Counted from the first letter of the stretch, positions 34,786 to 44,368 are shown. The stretch: 64,000 bases of DNA from JAUMBM01 sp964645715 (GCA_964645715.1 CAZYAO010000010.1:1-64000), one strand, 5' to 3'. Made by a program: numbers and translations. The notes: generated by a model not told the origin, from the sequence alone.

Positions 34786-36222
34786 TCAGCGCAATACCGT
34801 ACTCTGATTATTTCTGACAGCCAGGTTGGTACGCAGCGTTCTGATCCAACGTCCCGGCCTGAAACCTTGTGCAGCAGGCTGTGCGGCAACAGGAAGGCAG
34901 TGCACCGCGGACTTGAGCTGCACAGGCAGGCAATGAAGATCATCGGGAGATAGCTGCCGCACAGAATAAATTGGCCGGATGGACAACCGCGCTACTTCTT
35001 TGAGCGGCGGAAGCGGCAATGTAAAATACCGGAAAACAGCTGGCTCATAATACCTGAGTTCCTGCCCCGCACAAAGACTGTCTACCGGAGAGAATGCGTT
35101 CCACGCAGCCAGTTGATAGACAGAACAGCCTAGTTCTGTCGCTACTTCCGACAACCGCTGCCCCTCCTGCGCCTGACACCAGCCAGTCCGATAAGCATCA
35201 GCACCTTCATCCTCCTGCTTGTGCGGCAAAAAAACTGACGCCACCGGCAGGAAAGGCTCATCATCCTCTGCAGGATAAAGCTCCAGATAGGTCTTCCAGG
35301 CAGGCATGACCCGCCTGGGGAGCACAAGGTAGTGCCCGGTCGTGTAGCCCGGCAGATAACCTTTCTTGTAGCCCGGGTTCAGGACCTCAATCTCTTCTAC
35401 ATCAAGACCCGTCACCTGCGCTATGCGATAGAAGCTACAAGGCCTGTAGAGCAACATAGACTCCGTCAATTGCCGGTCGAGCTCTGGCAATGCAGGCTCC
35501 AGGTTGTGGTGAACAAAAAATTCAGCCAGATAGGTAGCGGCGATAAAAGTAGGGACATAGTTAGCTGTCTCCCGTGGCAAGTAGCGGCGGATAGTCCAGA
35601 AGGTTGACCGGCGGCTCCGCCGCATGGCGCGCATCACATTGCCTTTTCCCGCGTTGTACGCAGCCAACGCCAATGCCCAGTCGCCAAAGTGATTATACTG
35701 CCGTCGCAGGTAAGCCAACGCTGCTGCTGTAGCTTTGTTGGGATCAATGCGCTCATCAACATAGTTGTCTACACGCAACCCCATCTCCCGGGCAGTAGCA
35801 GGCATAAACTGCCACAGTCCCATGGCACCTACCCGCGATACAGCATCGGGCCGTAATGCTGACTCAACAATGGGAAGATACTTGAGCGCCTCTGGCAGGC
35901 CTGTAGCCCGCAAGTGCTCTTCAAATATCGGGAGGAAAACTGTGGCGCGACCCAGAATGATGGTGGAGTTTGACCGATGGTTCATCAGATAACGACGTAT
36001 GATGCTGCGCACAGCAGGATCAAAGCGGTACTCGACAAGGTCGTGGTCCAGTGACTGCAGACGGAGTTTCACCTCTTCATCAGCTACTTGCATGATGCGG
36101 TCTACAGTCAGTTCAAGCTCTTCAGTACATGTATAGGCGGCCATAGAAAAGACCTGAAGCGGCGCAGTAACGGCCAACATCAGTATAATCAACAGCCGCA
36201 AATGTCTGTATTCGTCTTGCAT
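34786..36222 (-). CDS. Membrane-bound lytic murein transglycosylase, MltD-like, with LysM
   Basis: Cleaves peptidoglycan glycan strands with 1,6-anhydro product formation. About 478 residues: N-terminal hydrophobic signal (about 8-27), a helical linker, an SLT domain (about 105-225) with catalytic Glu in IVESALRPDA and the family GAMGLWQFMPATAREMGL and AYNAGKGN motifs, and C-terminal LysM-like segments (one at about 365-410). I use the ATG at 36222; a TTG four codons upstream is less likely. Monocistronic; the 30-bp hairpin repeats lie just past its 3' end. Confidence 0.9.
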   Translation of the reverse strand: MQDEYRHLRLLIILMLAVTAPLQVFSMAAYTCTEELELTVDRIMQVADEEVKLRLQSLDHDLVEYRFDPAVRSIIRRYLMNHRSNSTIILGRATVFLPIFEEHLRATGLPEALKYLPIVESALRPDAVSRVGAMGLWQFMPATAREMGLRVDNYVDERIDPNKATAAALAYLRRQYNHFGDWALALAAYNAGKGNVMRAMRRSRRSTFWTIRRYLPRETANYVPTFIAATYLAEFFVHHNLEPALPELDRQLTESMLLYRPCSFYRIAQVTGLDVEEIEVLNPGYKKGYLPGYTTGHYLVLPRRVMPAWKTYLELYPAEDDEPFLPVASVFLPHKQEDEGADAYRTGWCQAQEGQRLSEVATELGCSVYQLAAWNAFSPVDSLCAGQELRYYEPAVFRYFTLPLPPLKEVARLSIRPIYSVRQLSPDDLHCLPVQLKSAVHCLPVAAQPAAQGFRPGRWIRTLRTNLAVRNNQSTVLR

Positions 36223-36312
36223 AATAAACTGCAAAATTGGTACGAAGCGCCAAGATAAGGAAATTTCATTGTGACTTCCTAACTTTCAGCCAATTATTGT
36301 ACCAAGTTGCGG

Positions 36313-37761
36313 TTATTTTGGCAATCCCTGCTGGCCGAGCAGCCTGCTAAAGGCCAGCAAATCAGCCTCCCGGAAGGGGGCTGCCATGAGTTGTATCCCC
36401 ATGGGCAAAAAAGCTTCAGCCTGCTGCCTGTGCGGAATGGCAATGGCCGGCAAGCCTGCCAGATTGGCCAGTACCGTAAATATATCTGCCAGGTAACTAG
36501 CCACCGGGTCGTCTGCCTGCTGTCCGATCAGCCACGGTTGTACCGGCGATGCCGGCAGGAAGATAAAGTCATAAGCCTCAAGTATGGCCAGCAATTGCTC
36601 GCGGATAAGCCGCCTCACTTTCTGGGCTTTTCCGTAATATGCATCATAGTAACCTGAGCTCAATACGAAAGAGCCCAATAGTATGCGCCGCTTTACCTCT
36701 GTGCCGAAGCCCTCAGTCCTAGTTTTTTTGTAGGTATCATCCAGATTGTATACCCCCTGACTGCGATAGCCATAGCGGACGCCATCGTAACGAGCCAAAT
36801 TGGAGGATGCCTCAGCCGTCGTCATTACGTAGTAGGCGGGAATCACATAGTCGAGCAGCGAAAACGACACCGCCTCCACTTTATGGCCAGCCTCCTCACA
36901 GTCGGCCAAAAAGGCACGGGCCTTGTCGCGGATGACAACATCCATGCCAGGCATATCAAGTATGTCAGCAAAATAGGCAATGCGCGCGGATTTATCCCAA
37001 CTCGCCGCCTCATAGGCCTCCACCGGCCTCCGGCTGGCAGTGCTGTCGTAGGTATCGGGCCCTGCCATGACCGACATGGCTATGGCAATGTCTTCAACAG
37101 TATGCCCCAGCAGGCCTATCTGGTCAAAGGAGGATCCGTAGGCCAATAAGCCGTGCCGTGAAATGCGTCCGTAAGTGGGCTTGTAACCATATACACCACA
37201 AAAAGCCGCTGGCTGCCGCACCGATCCGCCGGTGTCTGACCCCAGCGCTAGCAGGCAGGTATCAGCCTGCACCGATACCGCAGCCCCACCCGAAGAGCCC
37301 CCGGGCACTCGTGCGGGATCAGCCGCATTGCGCGTGGGTCCGTAAACAGAGTGCTCATTGGCAGAGCCCATGGCAAATTCATCACAGTTGGTGCGACCTA
37401 TCACGATGGCATCCTCCTGCAACAGGCGCTCAAGGGCTGTCGCCGTAAAAAGTGAACGAAAACCCGACAATATACGCGATCCGGCAGTCAGCTCGTGATC
37501 CTTATAGCAAATGACATCTTTTATGGATACTACCATCCCCGCCAGACGACCCAGTGGCAGCCCCTGCTGTCGACGGGCATCCAATGCCCGTGCTTGCGCG
37601 AGTGCCTCCTCTTCATATACTTCTACATATATATTGAGCTCCTTGCTGGCAGCAATGCGATCGAGGTAGTGTGCAACAAGCGTTTCGTAGCGCAGCAGAC
37701 CTGCGTCTGCCGCGGTTTGGATGTCGGCAAGTGATTGCCACACAGGCTTTATTTTGCTCAT
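36313..37761 (-). CDS. gatA: Asp-tRNA(Asn)/Glu-tRNA(Gln) amidotransferase subunit A
   Basis: Amidase subunit generating ammonia from glutamine to convert mischarged Glu-tRNA(Gln)/Asp-tRNA(Asn). 482 residues with the amidase-signature catalytic triad: Lys in SIKDVICYKDHELTAGS (about 79) and the Ser-cisSer pair in PGGSSGGAA and GSDTGGSVRQPA. The length and GatA-type TYGRISRHGLLAYGSSFDQIG segment separate it from generic amidases. The gatB/gatC partners are not adjacent. It begins 12 bp after the Nudix regulator gene ends, same strand. Confidence 0.93.
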   Translation of the reverse strand: MSKIKPVWQSLADIQTAADAGLLRYETLVAHYLDRIAASKELNIYVEVYEEEALAQARALDARRQQGLPLGRLAGMVVSIKDVICYKDHELTAGSRILSGFRSLFTATALERLLQEDAIVIGRTNCDEFAMGSANEHSVYGPTRNAADPARVPGGSSGGAAVSVQADTCLLALGSDTGGSVRQPAAFCGVYGYKPTYGRISRHGLLAYGSSFDQIGLLGHTVEDIAIAMSVMAGPDTYDSTASRRPVEAYEAASWDKSARIAYFADILDMPGMDVVIRDKARAFLADCEEAGHKVEAVSFSLLDYVIPAYYVMTTAEASSNLARYDGVRYGYRSQGVYNLDDTYKKTRTEGFGTEVKRRILLGSFVLSSGYYDAYYGKAQKVRRLIREQLLAILEAYDFIFLPASPVQPWLIGQQADDPVASYLADIFTVLANLAGLPAIAIPHRQQAEAFLPMGIQLMAAPFREADLLAFSRLLGQQGLPK

Positions 37762-37773
37762 TGGCTTGTATTA

Positions 37774-38526
37774 TTACTGCTCGCTCATCACCAGATCCCG
37801 TGATACCCGGCCGTCCTTGCGCTTACTTTCCTTGACTTCAAACACAAACCCTTCCTCCAGAAATTCTTCGTATTTCTGCTTGTCAAACATATACAGCCGT
37901 GCAGGCCTGTGAGCTACCCCTGCCTGTATTTCGTCGAGGTCTATGAGCAGGTTCATCGACAATATCTTCTTGCGAAAATTGCGCTTGTCCAAATCTGTCT
38001 CCAGAATAGCTTCGTATAAATGCTGTAGCGCTGTAAGTGTGAACTTGGGCGGCAACAGCTCAAAACCGACCGGTCGGGTACGCACCATGCGCTTGAGGCG
38101 CTCAAAGCACACCTTGATGATCTCCTGGTGGTCAAAACCCAAGGCCGGCAGGTTGGCTATTGAAAACCACCTCACCTCCTCAGCAATGGAGCCCGTACCG
38201 GGGCGAAGCTGAAAATCGCTAATCTTAATAAGTGAAAAGTAAGCAACTGTTATCACGCGCCCCAACGGGTGTCTGTCAACCGCCCCAAAAGTGCGCACCT
38301 GTTCCAAGAATACTTTACTAAGTCCCGTCAGCTCAAATAATACGCGCCTCGCTGCCTCGTCCAGATCTTCATCCGAGCGAACGAAATAGCCAGGCAGAGC
38401 CCACATCCCCTCATACGGCTCTTCCAAACGTTTGATTAACAAAACTTTTAAATCCCCTTCATCAAAACCGAAGATTACGTCGTCAACGGTGAAAGCAGAT
38501 TTGAAGTATCCTGCTAATTGGTTCAT
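37774..38526 (-). CDS. Nudix-domain transcriptional regulator, NrtR/AraR-like
   Basis: N-terminal Nudix fold (about 10-145) fused to a C-terminal winged helix (about 150-235), 250 residues, the layout of NrtR-type regulators that sense ADP-ribose or sugar phosphates. The Nudix box (about residues 46-70) reads G-YFVRSD-E-DLDEAAR-RVLFELTGL: the REUxEE catalytic core is replaced by RVLFEL, so hydrolysis is unlikely. The ELTGL version is typical of Bacteroidota sugar regulators such as AraR of Bacteroides. It lies between a methyltransferase and gatA; its regulon is not indicated by neighbours. A palindrome 63 bp upstream is a candidate operator. Confidence 0.85.
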   Translation of the reverse strand: MNQLAGYFKSAFTVDDVIFGFDEGDLKVLLIKRLEEPYEGMWALPGYFVRSDEDLDEAARRVLFELTGLSKVFLEQVRTFGAVDRHPLGRVITVAYFSLIKISDFQLRPGTGSIAEEVRWFSIANLPALGFDHQEIIKVCFERLKRMVRTRPVGFELLPPKFTLTALQHLYEAILETDLDKRNFRKKILSMNLLIDLDEIQAGVAHRPARLYMFDKQKYEEFLEEGFVFEVKESKRKDGRVSRDLVMSEQ

Positions 38527-38588
38527 TTTTTGCTGCTTAGACTTTGTTGCGAAGATATACTATTTTAGAATTCAGGCTTGGCTAATTT

Positions 38589-38605
38589 AGTGTATTTTTT
38601 ACACT
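38589..38605. promoter_or_regulatory. Candidate operator palindrome upstream of the Nudix regulator
   Basis: AGTGTA-TTTTT-TACACT is a perfect 6-bp inverted repeat, 63-79 bp before the regulator's start and overlapping the 3' end of the upstream methyltransferase gene. Position suits autoregulation; with short arms chance occurrence is possible. Confidence 0.4.
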
Positions 38606-39417
38606 TGCTCCGCAGCCGCTCCGGCGCTGCGCTCATGCGAAAGCAAAAGGTAAGCGCAGGTGGTGTAAAAATTGCGGATGCCAGGCCATACTTTCAGCGC
38701 AGTAGGCAGCTCTTGGGGCTTGAGACCAAATTTGGTCTCATAGTTGGGGTTAATGAGGTAAAGTGTTTCTTTTTCTATCGCCCAGCCTGCCTGCACTGCC
38801 TCGCGACGGAGGCGTTCAATGGAGATGCCCGTCTGCTTGATATCTTCCAGTTCCTGCAGAGTTGCCTCGTTTTCCCCGCCCAGCCGGAGAACGGCTTTGT
38901 AAAGGGGCATAGGCAACAGGTGAAACCAAGGCATTTTTGACAGCCAGCGGTTTTCGCAAATCTGTTGGTGGCCGCCAAAAGGCATGTACCAAGGCGGAAA
39001 GCCCAGGAAAAGGCGGCCGTCGGGCCGGAGAAATTTGTGAATAAATGCCATGAAGCGCTGCTGGTCGACAATGTGTTCTATCACATCCCGCAGCATTATC
39101 AGATCAAACTGTCCAAGCAGGCCGGCATCCGCCGTGTATATATCCTGGTGGTAAAAAGCTACCTGCTCCCGATGGGGATGGTCGGCATAAAATTCTTTGG
39201 CCAGCGCAATCTGCCGGCCGTTAAGGTCGACACCAATACACACACAACCTGTCGATACAAAAGGCAAAAGGTTGCCCCCTTCGCCACAGCCTACTTCCAA
39301 TATGCGCAGCCCCGCACGTACCGGCAGTTGCGTTTCTATGAACGGAATCACATATCGGGCCGTCGTCCTTGCCTGCTCTTCAAAGTATTGCCGCCTGTCT
39401 GCGTGACGTTGTTGCAT
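38599..39417 (-). CDS. Class I SAM-dependent methyltransferase
   Basis: Soluble Rossmann methyltransferase, 272 residues. AdoMet motif I is ILEVGCGEGGNLLPF (about 39-53), the acidic motif II VDLNG follows, and motif IV region FDLIMLRDVIEHI resembles UbiE/small-molecule methyltransferases (Methyltransf_11/23 class). The substrate is unknown; the tail of about 90 residues holds a Trp/Tyr-rich segment. It is upstream of the Nudix regulator with a 72-bp gap and downstream of the rhomboid. Confidence 0.82.
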   Translation of the reverse strand: MQQRHADRRQYFEEQARTTARYVIPFIETQLPVRAGLRILEVGCGEGGNLLPFVSTGCVCIGVDLNGRQIALAKEFYADHPHREQVAFYHQDIYTADAGLLGQFDLIMLRDVIEHIVDQQRFMAFIHKFLRPDGRLFLGFPPWYMPFGGHQQICENRWLSKMPWFHLLPMPLYKAVLRLGGENEATLQELEDIKQTGISIERLRREAVQAGWAIEKETLYLINPNYETKFGLKPQELPTALKVWPGIRNFYTTCAYLLLSHERSAGAAAEQV

Positions 39418-39492
39418 CTGGTATTGCCTCTGATGATGTAAAATATTGACTGCCGCCCGGGCCTGCTGGCCTGAGCAGGCAGCTATCTCCGC

Positions 39493-40164
39493 CTAACTGT
39501 CTCCCTCACGCCTGCTGCTGCCCCACCGAAATCGGTACAAAATGCCCATCGGCAGTCCAAATACAAAGCCTCCTATATGCGCCCACCAGGCAACGCCGGT
39601 ACTCCCGCTGGTCGCTAGCAGCAACGCTTCCTGCCCATTGAGCCACTGCTGAAAAATCCAGAGTCCCAAAAACACAAAGGCCGATACGCGAAATGTGAGG
39701 AAGAAAAACCATACAATTATACGTGAGCCAGGAAACATGACAAAGTAAGCGCCCATGATGGCTGCAATGGCACCGCTGGCACCGACAACAGGAATGGTGC
39801 TGCCCGCATAAAACCAGATGTGCCCCAAGTGGGCTGCCATGGCTCCCAGCAGGTAAAACAGTAAGAATCGGCCAGAACCAATGGTCGCTTCAATGTTGTC
39901 GCCAAAAATCCACAAAAACAGCATGTTGCCAAGAAGGTGTGTCCAGCTCCCATGCAGAAAGATACTTGTCAACAGGCTGTACAGCCGCTCTCCATGGACA
40001 ATATCGATAGGCACAGCTCCATACTGATGTAACACCGCCTCCACCTCCTGCGCTGGTAGTCGCTGCTGCCAGATAAATACGGCCACATTGATCGCCAGTA
40101 GCAGGTAGGTAATGAAAGGCCGGTGGCCGCCCTTTACCTGGTCATCTCCAATCGGGAAAAACAT
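39493..40164 (-). CDS. Rhomboid-family intramembrane serine protease (second copy)
   Basis: 223 residues, six predicted helices. Catalytic features: HGSWTHLLGN (71-80), nucleophile Ser130 in VGASG, and His196 in WWAHIGG. The N-terminal DUF-like portion MFFPIGDDQ resembles many bacterial rhomboids of the GlpG-like/YqgP-distinct type. It starts 44 bp after mnmG ends on the same strand and shares little sequence with the rhomboid at 14.7 kb except around the active site, so they are paralogues, not a recent duplication. Confidence 0.88.
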   Translation of the reverse strand: MFFPIGDDQVKGGHRPFITYLLLAINVAVFIWQQRLPAQEVEAVLHQYGAVPIDIVHGERLYSLLTSIFLHGSWTHLLGNMLFLWIFGDNIEATIGSGRFLLFYLLGAMAAHLGHIWFYAGSTIPVVGASGAIAAIMGAYFVMFPGSRIIVWFFFLTFRVSAFVFLGLWIFQQWLNGQEALLLATSGSTGVAWWAHIGGFVFGLPMGILYRFRWGSSRREGDS

Positions 40165-40208
40165 GACAGTAGTACTTTTGCGGGTGGTTGAAATGAATAT
40201 CCGAAATC

Positions 40209-42074
40209 CTACCTGCCCAGATGTACCAGCAAGACGGAGATGTCGGCCGGACTGACCCCGCTGATCCGGCTGGCCTGTCCGATCGTTCGCGGTTTCAGCC
40301 TGCTGAGTTTTTCACGCGCTTCTGCCGACAGTGAGTTCAGTTGCTGGTAGTTGAAGTCGGCATGCAAATGCACCGCCTCCAGCCTGTTCATTTTTTCAAC
40401 CATCTCCTGCTCTCTGCTGATATAACCTTCATAGCACATATTGATTTCGGCAAGCTCGACATATTCTGCAGGGTACTGGTTGAGAAATGCATCCAGCTCC
40501 GGCAGTTGCCGCCGCAAGGCCGACAGTTCTACATTGGGGCGAATGAGCACCCCGTGCAGCTTTACTTTCTGCCTGAGCAGCGCCGAATCTATCGTTGACA
40601 GATAGCCATTGATGTCCGAAGGATCTACGCTGTAATCGCGGATATATTTTTCCACTGCTCTTGCGGCAGCAACTTTTTCATTTACCCGCTCCATGCGCTC
40701 CGCTGCCCCGCGGATGCCGAGCCGATAAGCGTGCGGACTGAGTCGCACATCGGAATTATCCTGTCGCAGCAGGATTCGATACTCGGCACGGGAGGTAAAC
40801 ATACGATAAGGTTCTTCTGTCCCTTTGGTGATCAGGTCATCAATTAGTACCCCCAAGTAGGCTTCCGAACGCTTTAGCACGAAGGGCTCCTGCTCATGAA
40901 TGGCCAGGTGGGCATTGATGCCAGCTACCAGTCCTTGCCCCGCAGCTTCTTCATAACCCGTGGTGCCATTGATTTGACCGGCAAAAAATAAATTCCTGAC
41001 GAGCCGTGTTTCCAGCGTTGCCGTCAGCTGAGTGGGTGGAAAATAATCGTATTCAATGGCATATCCCGGCCGGAACATGCGCATGTTTTCAAATCCTGGC
41101 ACACGACGCAAAGCCTTATATTGCACATCTTCAGGCAGTGAGGAACTGAAGCCGTTGACATAAATTTCGCAGGTATTCCAGCCTTCAGGTTCTACAAACA
41201 ACTGGTGGCGATCCTTGTCGGCGAAGCGGTTGATTTTGTCCTCGATGGACGGGCAATAGCGGGGCCCCAGTCCTTGGATGCGACCGTTGAACATGGGCGA
41301 ACGATCGAAGCCCTCCCGCAGGATATCGTGGACAACATCGTCGGTGTAGGTAATATAGCAGGGAAGCTGCCGGCTGAGCCGGGGAGTATCTGTAAAGCTA
41401 AATTTACCGGGATTTTCGTCCCCGGGCTGAAGTTCCATACGGCTGTAGTCGAGACTACGACCGTCAATGCGGGGTGGAGTGCCTGTCTTCATGCGACCTG
41501 CCTCAAAACCCAGTTCAACGAGCTGCTCGGTAATGCCGTGGGCTGACTTTTCCCCTGCACGCCCCCCCCCAAGCTGTTTTTCTCCTATGTGTATGATGCC
41601 GTTGAGAAAGGTTCCGTTGGTCAATACCACTGCACTGCCTTCTATCTCAAGTCCCATGCTGGTGCGCACCCCTTTGACGGTTCCGCCTTTGACTATCAGG
41701 CCTGTTACCATCTCCTGCCAAAAGTCAATGAGCGGATGTGCCTCTAGCATCTGCCGCCATTCCTGCGCAAACAAAAGCCGGTCGCTCTGCGCACGGGGAC
41801 TCCACATGGCCGGTCCTTTGGACAAGTTCAGCATCCTGAACTGTACCGCCGTACGGTCAGTCACAATACCGGAATACCCCCCGAGTGCGTCAATTTCACG
41901 CACAATCTGACCTTTAGCTACTCCGCCCATGGCAGGATTGCACGACATTTGGCCAATGGTCTGCATGTTCATCGTCACCAGCATCACCCGGCTGCCCATA
42001 TTGGCAGCCGCTACTGCCGCCTCGCAGCCTGCATGGCCGGCACCTACTACAATAACATCGTATTTTGGAAACAT
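40209..42074 (-). CDS. mnmG: tRNA uridine-5-carboxymethylaminomethyl modification enzyme MnmG (GidA)
   Basis: FAD-dependent partner of MnmE in modifying U34 of tRNAs reading split-box codons. 621 residues, normal for MnmG: N-terminal FAD motif VVGAGHAGCEAA, the GidA signature GPRYCPSIEDKINRFADKD (about 270), the second signature PGYAIEYDYFPP..L..TLET region and GQINGTTGYEEAAGQGL, and a helical C-terminal domain. Its own -7 box lies about 125 bp upstream. Confidence 0.96.
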   Translation of the reverse strand: MFPKYDVIVVGAGHAGCEAAVAAANMGSRVMLVTMNMQTIGQMSCNPAMGGVAKGQIVREIDALGGYSGIVTDRTAVQFRMLNLSKGPAMWSPRAQSDRLLFAQEWRQMLEAHPLIDFWQEMVTGLIVKGGTVKGVRTSMGLEIEGSAVVLTNGTFLNGIIHIGEKQLGGGRAGEKSAHGITEQLVELGFEAGRMKTGTPPRIDGRSLDYSRMELQPGDENPGKFSFTDTPRLSRQLPCYITYTDDVVHDILREGFDRSPMFNGRIQGLGPRYCPSIEDKINRFADKDRHQLFVEPEGWNTCEIYVNGFSSSLPEDVQYKALRRVPGFENMRMFRPGYAIEYDYFPPTQLTATLETRLVRNLFFAGQINGTTGYEEAAGQGLVAGINAHLAIHEQEPFVLKRSEAYLGVLIDDLITKGTEEPYRMFTSRAEYRILLRQDNSDVRLSPHAYRLGIRGAAERMERVNEKVAAARAVEKYIRDYSVDPSDINGYLSTIDSALLRQKVKLHGVLIRPNVELSALRRQLPELDAFLNQYPAEYVELAEINMCYEGYISREQEMVEKMNRLEAVHLHADFNYQQLNSLSAEAREKLSRLKPRTIGQASRISGVSPADISVLLVHLGR

Positions 42075-42196
42075 GATCTTTGCCCCTGTGATCGATTGAT
42101 GGTGCTGTGTTGCAGGCCATTGTTTTGTGTTACTGAGCGCAACAGTGAAAACAAAAGCGAATGCTACAACAACCTTAGTTCCTAAGCACTACACTG

Positions 42197-42204
42197 CAAA
42201 GTTA
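42197..42204 (-). promoter_or_regulatory. Candidate -7 box for mnmG
   Basis: Minus-strand TAACTTTG (TAnnTTTG match) 122 bp upstream of the mnmG ATG. No clear -33 element at the preferred distance. Confidence 0.45.
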
Positions 42205-42264
42205 GTGCAAATTCGGAACAACGCCTGCTACATTTTCGTTCAATGGGCATCCTGACCATGCCGG

Positions 42265-43095
42265 CTATTCGCCGCCTGACCAGTGGAAGACAAGCAGTGG
42301 ACGCTCTGTGTGCAACGCCATAAGCCGCGTCTGGCTCGTGTGGAAGAAACGCTCCCAAAACCCGCGATGGCGCGTTGCCATAACCACCATATCAATCGGG
42401 TTGCTCTCCATGTACTGCCGAAGTCCCTCTTCGACCTCCGCTGCCTGCACCTCAGTGATTTCAAAAGCAAACTCGGGCTCCGGTCCGGCAAATAAGGTCG
42501 CAAACAGTCGTTCACGCGCACCTTTAAGCCCCTCGCGAATACCCGTATTCACGTGTACAAAATGAATCCTCGCCTTAAACAAATCATTGAATTCCATCAG
42601 CCGCAGTACTATCTCCCGGCTCAAAGACAAATCGTCGCTCGCGTAAAGCAAATTTTCATAACCCTCAAACCGAGTGTTTGCAGGCACCATGAGTACGGGA
42701 CAGTCGGCCCGCTGCGCAACCGCACTCGCAATACTGCCAAAGACCCGATCTAGTATATCAGACTCACCCAAGGTACCCATCACAATTAAGTCGTAATCGG
42801 CCGACAACCGCACAATCTCGTCCGCAGCAAACCCCAGGTACAGCGAGGGCCGCAGTTCTACAGCTGCCGCAGAAGCCAAGCGTCCCAAAAAACTGCGAAC
42901 AGCCTCCTCCCGCTCCCGAATCATGTCTTCAACGGGCGGAATCATAGCCATGTCCGGCGCCGCTTGGGGCGTAAAAACATGAACAACATCTAAGCTGCTG
43001 ATATCCAATGCTGTTGCAAGGCCCGCAGCATAATGCAGGGCATCAGCGGAAACGGCAGAAAGATCAGTAGGAACCAAAATACGGCGGATATTCAT
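42265..43095 (-). CDS. Universal stress protein, tandem Usp domains
   Basis: About 276 residues containing two UspA-like domains: the first (about 1-145) opens RRILVPTDLSAVSADALHYA and has MGTLGESDILDRVFGSIASAVAQRADCPVLMVP, close to the ATP-binding Gx2Gx9G(S/T) pattern; the second (about 150-276) is more divergent (MVVMATRHRGFWERFFHTSQTRLMALHTERPLLVF). The ATG at 43095 fits; 18 upstream codons look non-coding. Such proteins respond to starvation and redox stress; the ligand here is unverified. Monocistronic. Confidence 0.85.
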   Translation of the reverse strand: MNIRRILVPTDLSAVSADALHYAAGLATALDISSLDVVHVFTPQAAPDMAMIPPVEDMIREREEAVRSFLGRLASAAAVELRPSLYLGFAADEIVRLSADYDLIVMGTLGESDILDRVFGSIASAVAQRADCPVLMVPANTRFEGYENLLYASDDLSLSREIVLRLMEFNDLFKARIHFVHVNTGIREGLKGARERLFATLFAGPEPEFAFEITEVQAAEVEEGLRQYMESNPIDMVVMATRHRGFWERFFHTSQTRLMALHTERPLLVFHWSGGE

Positions 43096-43313
43096 AGTGC
43101 TGTGCTTTTGTACTGGCCGAAAGTTACTGCTTTTTGGAAAAGAGGACAATGACTAATATCGCATGTACAGTGAATAATTGTATACATACTGACCGCTGAA
43201 AGACATATCGACCGCGGACGGGCAGCGGCATCCAAGGGCGTCACGGGAGCCCGAGGACGGGCAGCAAATCCCATCTTGTGGTATATATTCGGCTGTTTTT
43301 TGAAATAGTAAAT

Positions 43314-43321
43314 TATCTTTG
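43314..43321 (+). promoter_or_regulatory. -7 box for the small ORF/cyclophilin operon
   Basis: TATCTTTG, a full TAnnTTTG match, 30 bp upstream of the ATG at 43352. Unusually for this window, a strong AAGGAGG-like site (GAAGGAGG, about 43336) precedes that start. Confidence 0.55.
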
Positions 43322-43351
43322 CGATTAATCATGTGAAGGAGGCCATCTGAT

Positions 43352-43723
43352 ATGGACGCTTGGGAATTGGATTTTGCCTGGTTACAGGTGCGGCATCTCG
43401 TCAAAGAGCGGTTTAAGCGCGACAGCCTGCCGGATCTCAATGCAATGCTTTTTCTCATAGGTATGCAGGAGCTGGGGCGCTGGTCCAATCGCTTTTCTAA
43501 AGAGGAAAAACAGGATCTCATGCACATAGCTGTATGCCGACTGCTGAGTTACGATGGCTATTATACCTTTGTCGGTCGTGACGCTGACGGCTGGCCACAC
43601 TGGCAGAAAGCCAAGCCGCTGCGGGCAACTGACCTGCAGGAACAGGAGGAAATGCTGAAAAAATATATCATTATGTATTTTCAGGAGTTGCAGGCCGGCG
43701 GAGAAGGCCTCACCCTGTCTTAA
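43352..43723 (+). CDS. Conserved small cytosolic protein of unknown function
   Basis: 123 residues, not a family I can name. It is predicted all-helical, with the segments MDAWELDFAWLQVRHLVKERF, LPDLNAMLFLIGMQELG and SKEEKQDLMHIAVCRLLSYDGYY, and no signal peptide. Evidence that it is real: a promoter box and a clear Shine-Dalgarno sequence upstream, and a cyclophilin lipoprotein gene 9 bp downstream in the same operon. I recall similar short proteins next to peptidylprolyl isomerases in other Bacteroidota, but cannot verify it here. Confidence 0.75.
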   Translation: MDAWELDFAWLQVRHLVKERFKRDSLPDLNAMLFLIGMQELGRWSNRFSKEEKQDLMHIAVCRLLSYDGYYTFVGRDADGWPHWQKAKPLRATDLQEQEEMLKKYIIMYFQELQAGGEGLTLS

Positions 43724-43732
43724 CCAATAGCT

Positions 43733-44368
43733 ATGCGCTACTTTTTTCTGCTAAGCCTGCTCTCATCACTGCTCCTGTCGGGCTGCGGAGATGACCGGAC
43801 CACGGCCATCATTGAGACCGACTATGGAACGATAGAAGTGAAACTGCTCAACAGTACACCCAAGCACCGCGACAATTTTATCAAGCTCGCAAAAGAAGGC
43901 TTTTATGACGGCCTCCTCTTTCATCGCGTAGTACCAGGTTTTATGGTTCAGGGGGGAGATCCCGATTCGCGCAATGCAACGCCCGGGCAACAGCTTGGCA
44001 TGGGCGATCCGGGTTACATGATCGACCCCGAAATCGGTGCCCCGCACATCCGCGGTGCACTGGCAGCAGCCCGCAACCAAAATCCACAGAAAAAATCTTC
44101 GGGTTCACAGTTCTACATCGTACAAGGACAACCTGTTGACGACAGCTACCTCGATCAGATTGAGGCCCAAAAGGGTATTAAGTACAATCCTACCCAGCGC
44201 AAGCTCTACAAAGAAGCTGGCGGAACACCCTTTCTGGATATGGACTATACCGTCTTCGGAGAAGTGGTATCAGGTATGGAAGTCATCGACAAAATCGCCG
44301 CCTTACCGCGAAATCCCAACGACCGCCCCGACAAGGATATCCGCATGAAAGTACGGATTGAAGAATAA
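43733..44368 (+). CDS. Cyclophilin-type peptidylprolyl isomerase, lipoprotein
   Basis: Periplasmic or outer-membrane-anchored proline isomerase, 211 residues. N-terminal lipoprotein signal (MRYFFLLSLLSSLLLSGCG, lipobox LLSGC, Cys19). The cyclophilin core has FHRVVPGFMVQGGDP, where the catalytic Arg is in HRV, and the GSQFYIVQG segment, with a Bacteroidota insertion after it (DDSYLDQIEAQKGIKY). It is 9 bp after the small helical protein gene and 75 bp before a second cyclophilin. Confidence 0.92.
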   Translation: MRYFFLLSLLSSLLLSGCGDDRTTAIIETDYGTIEVKLLNSTPKHRDNFIKLAKEGFYDGLLFHRVVPGFMVQGGDPDSRNATPGQQLGMGDPGYMIDPEIGAPHIRGALAAARNQNPQKKSSGSQFYIVQGQPVDDSYLDQIEAQKGIKYNPTQRKLYKEAGGTPFLDMDYTVFGEVVSGMEVIDKIAALPRNPNDRPDKDIRMKVRIEE

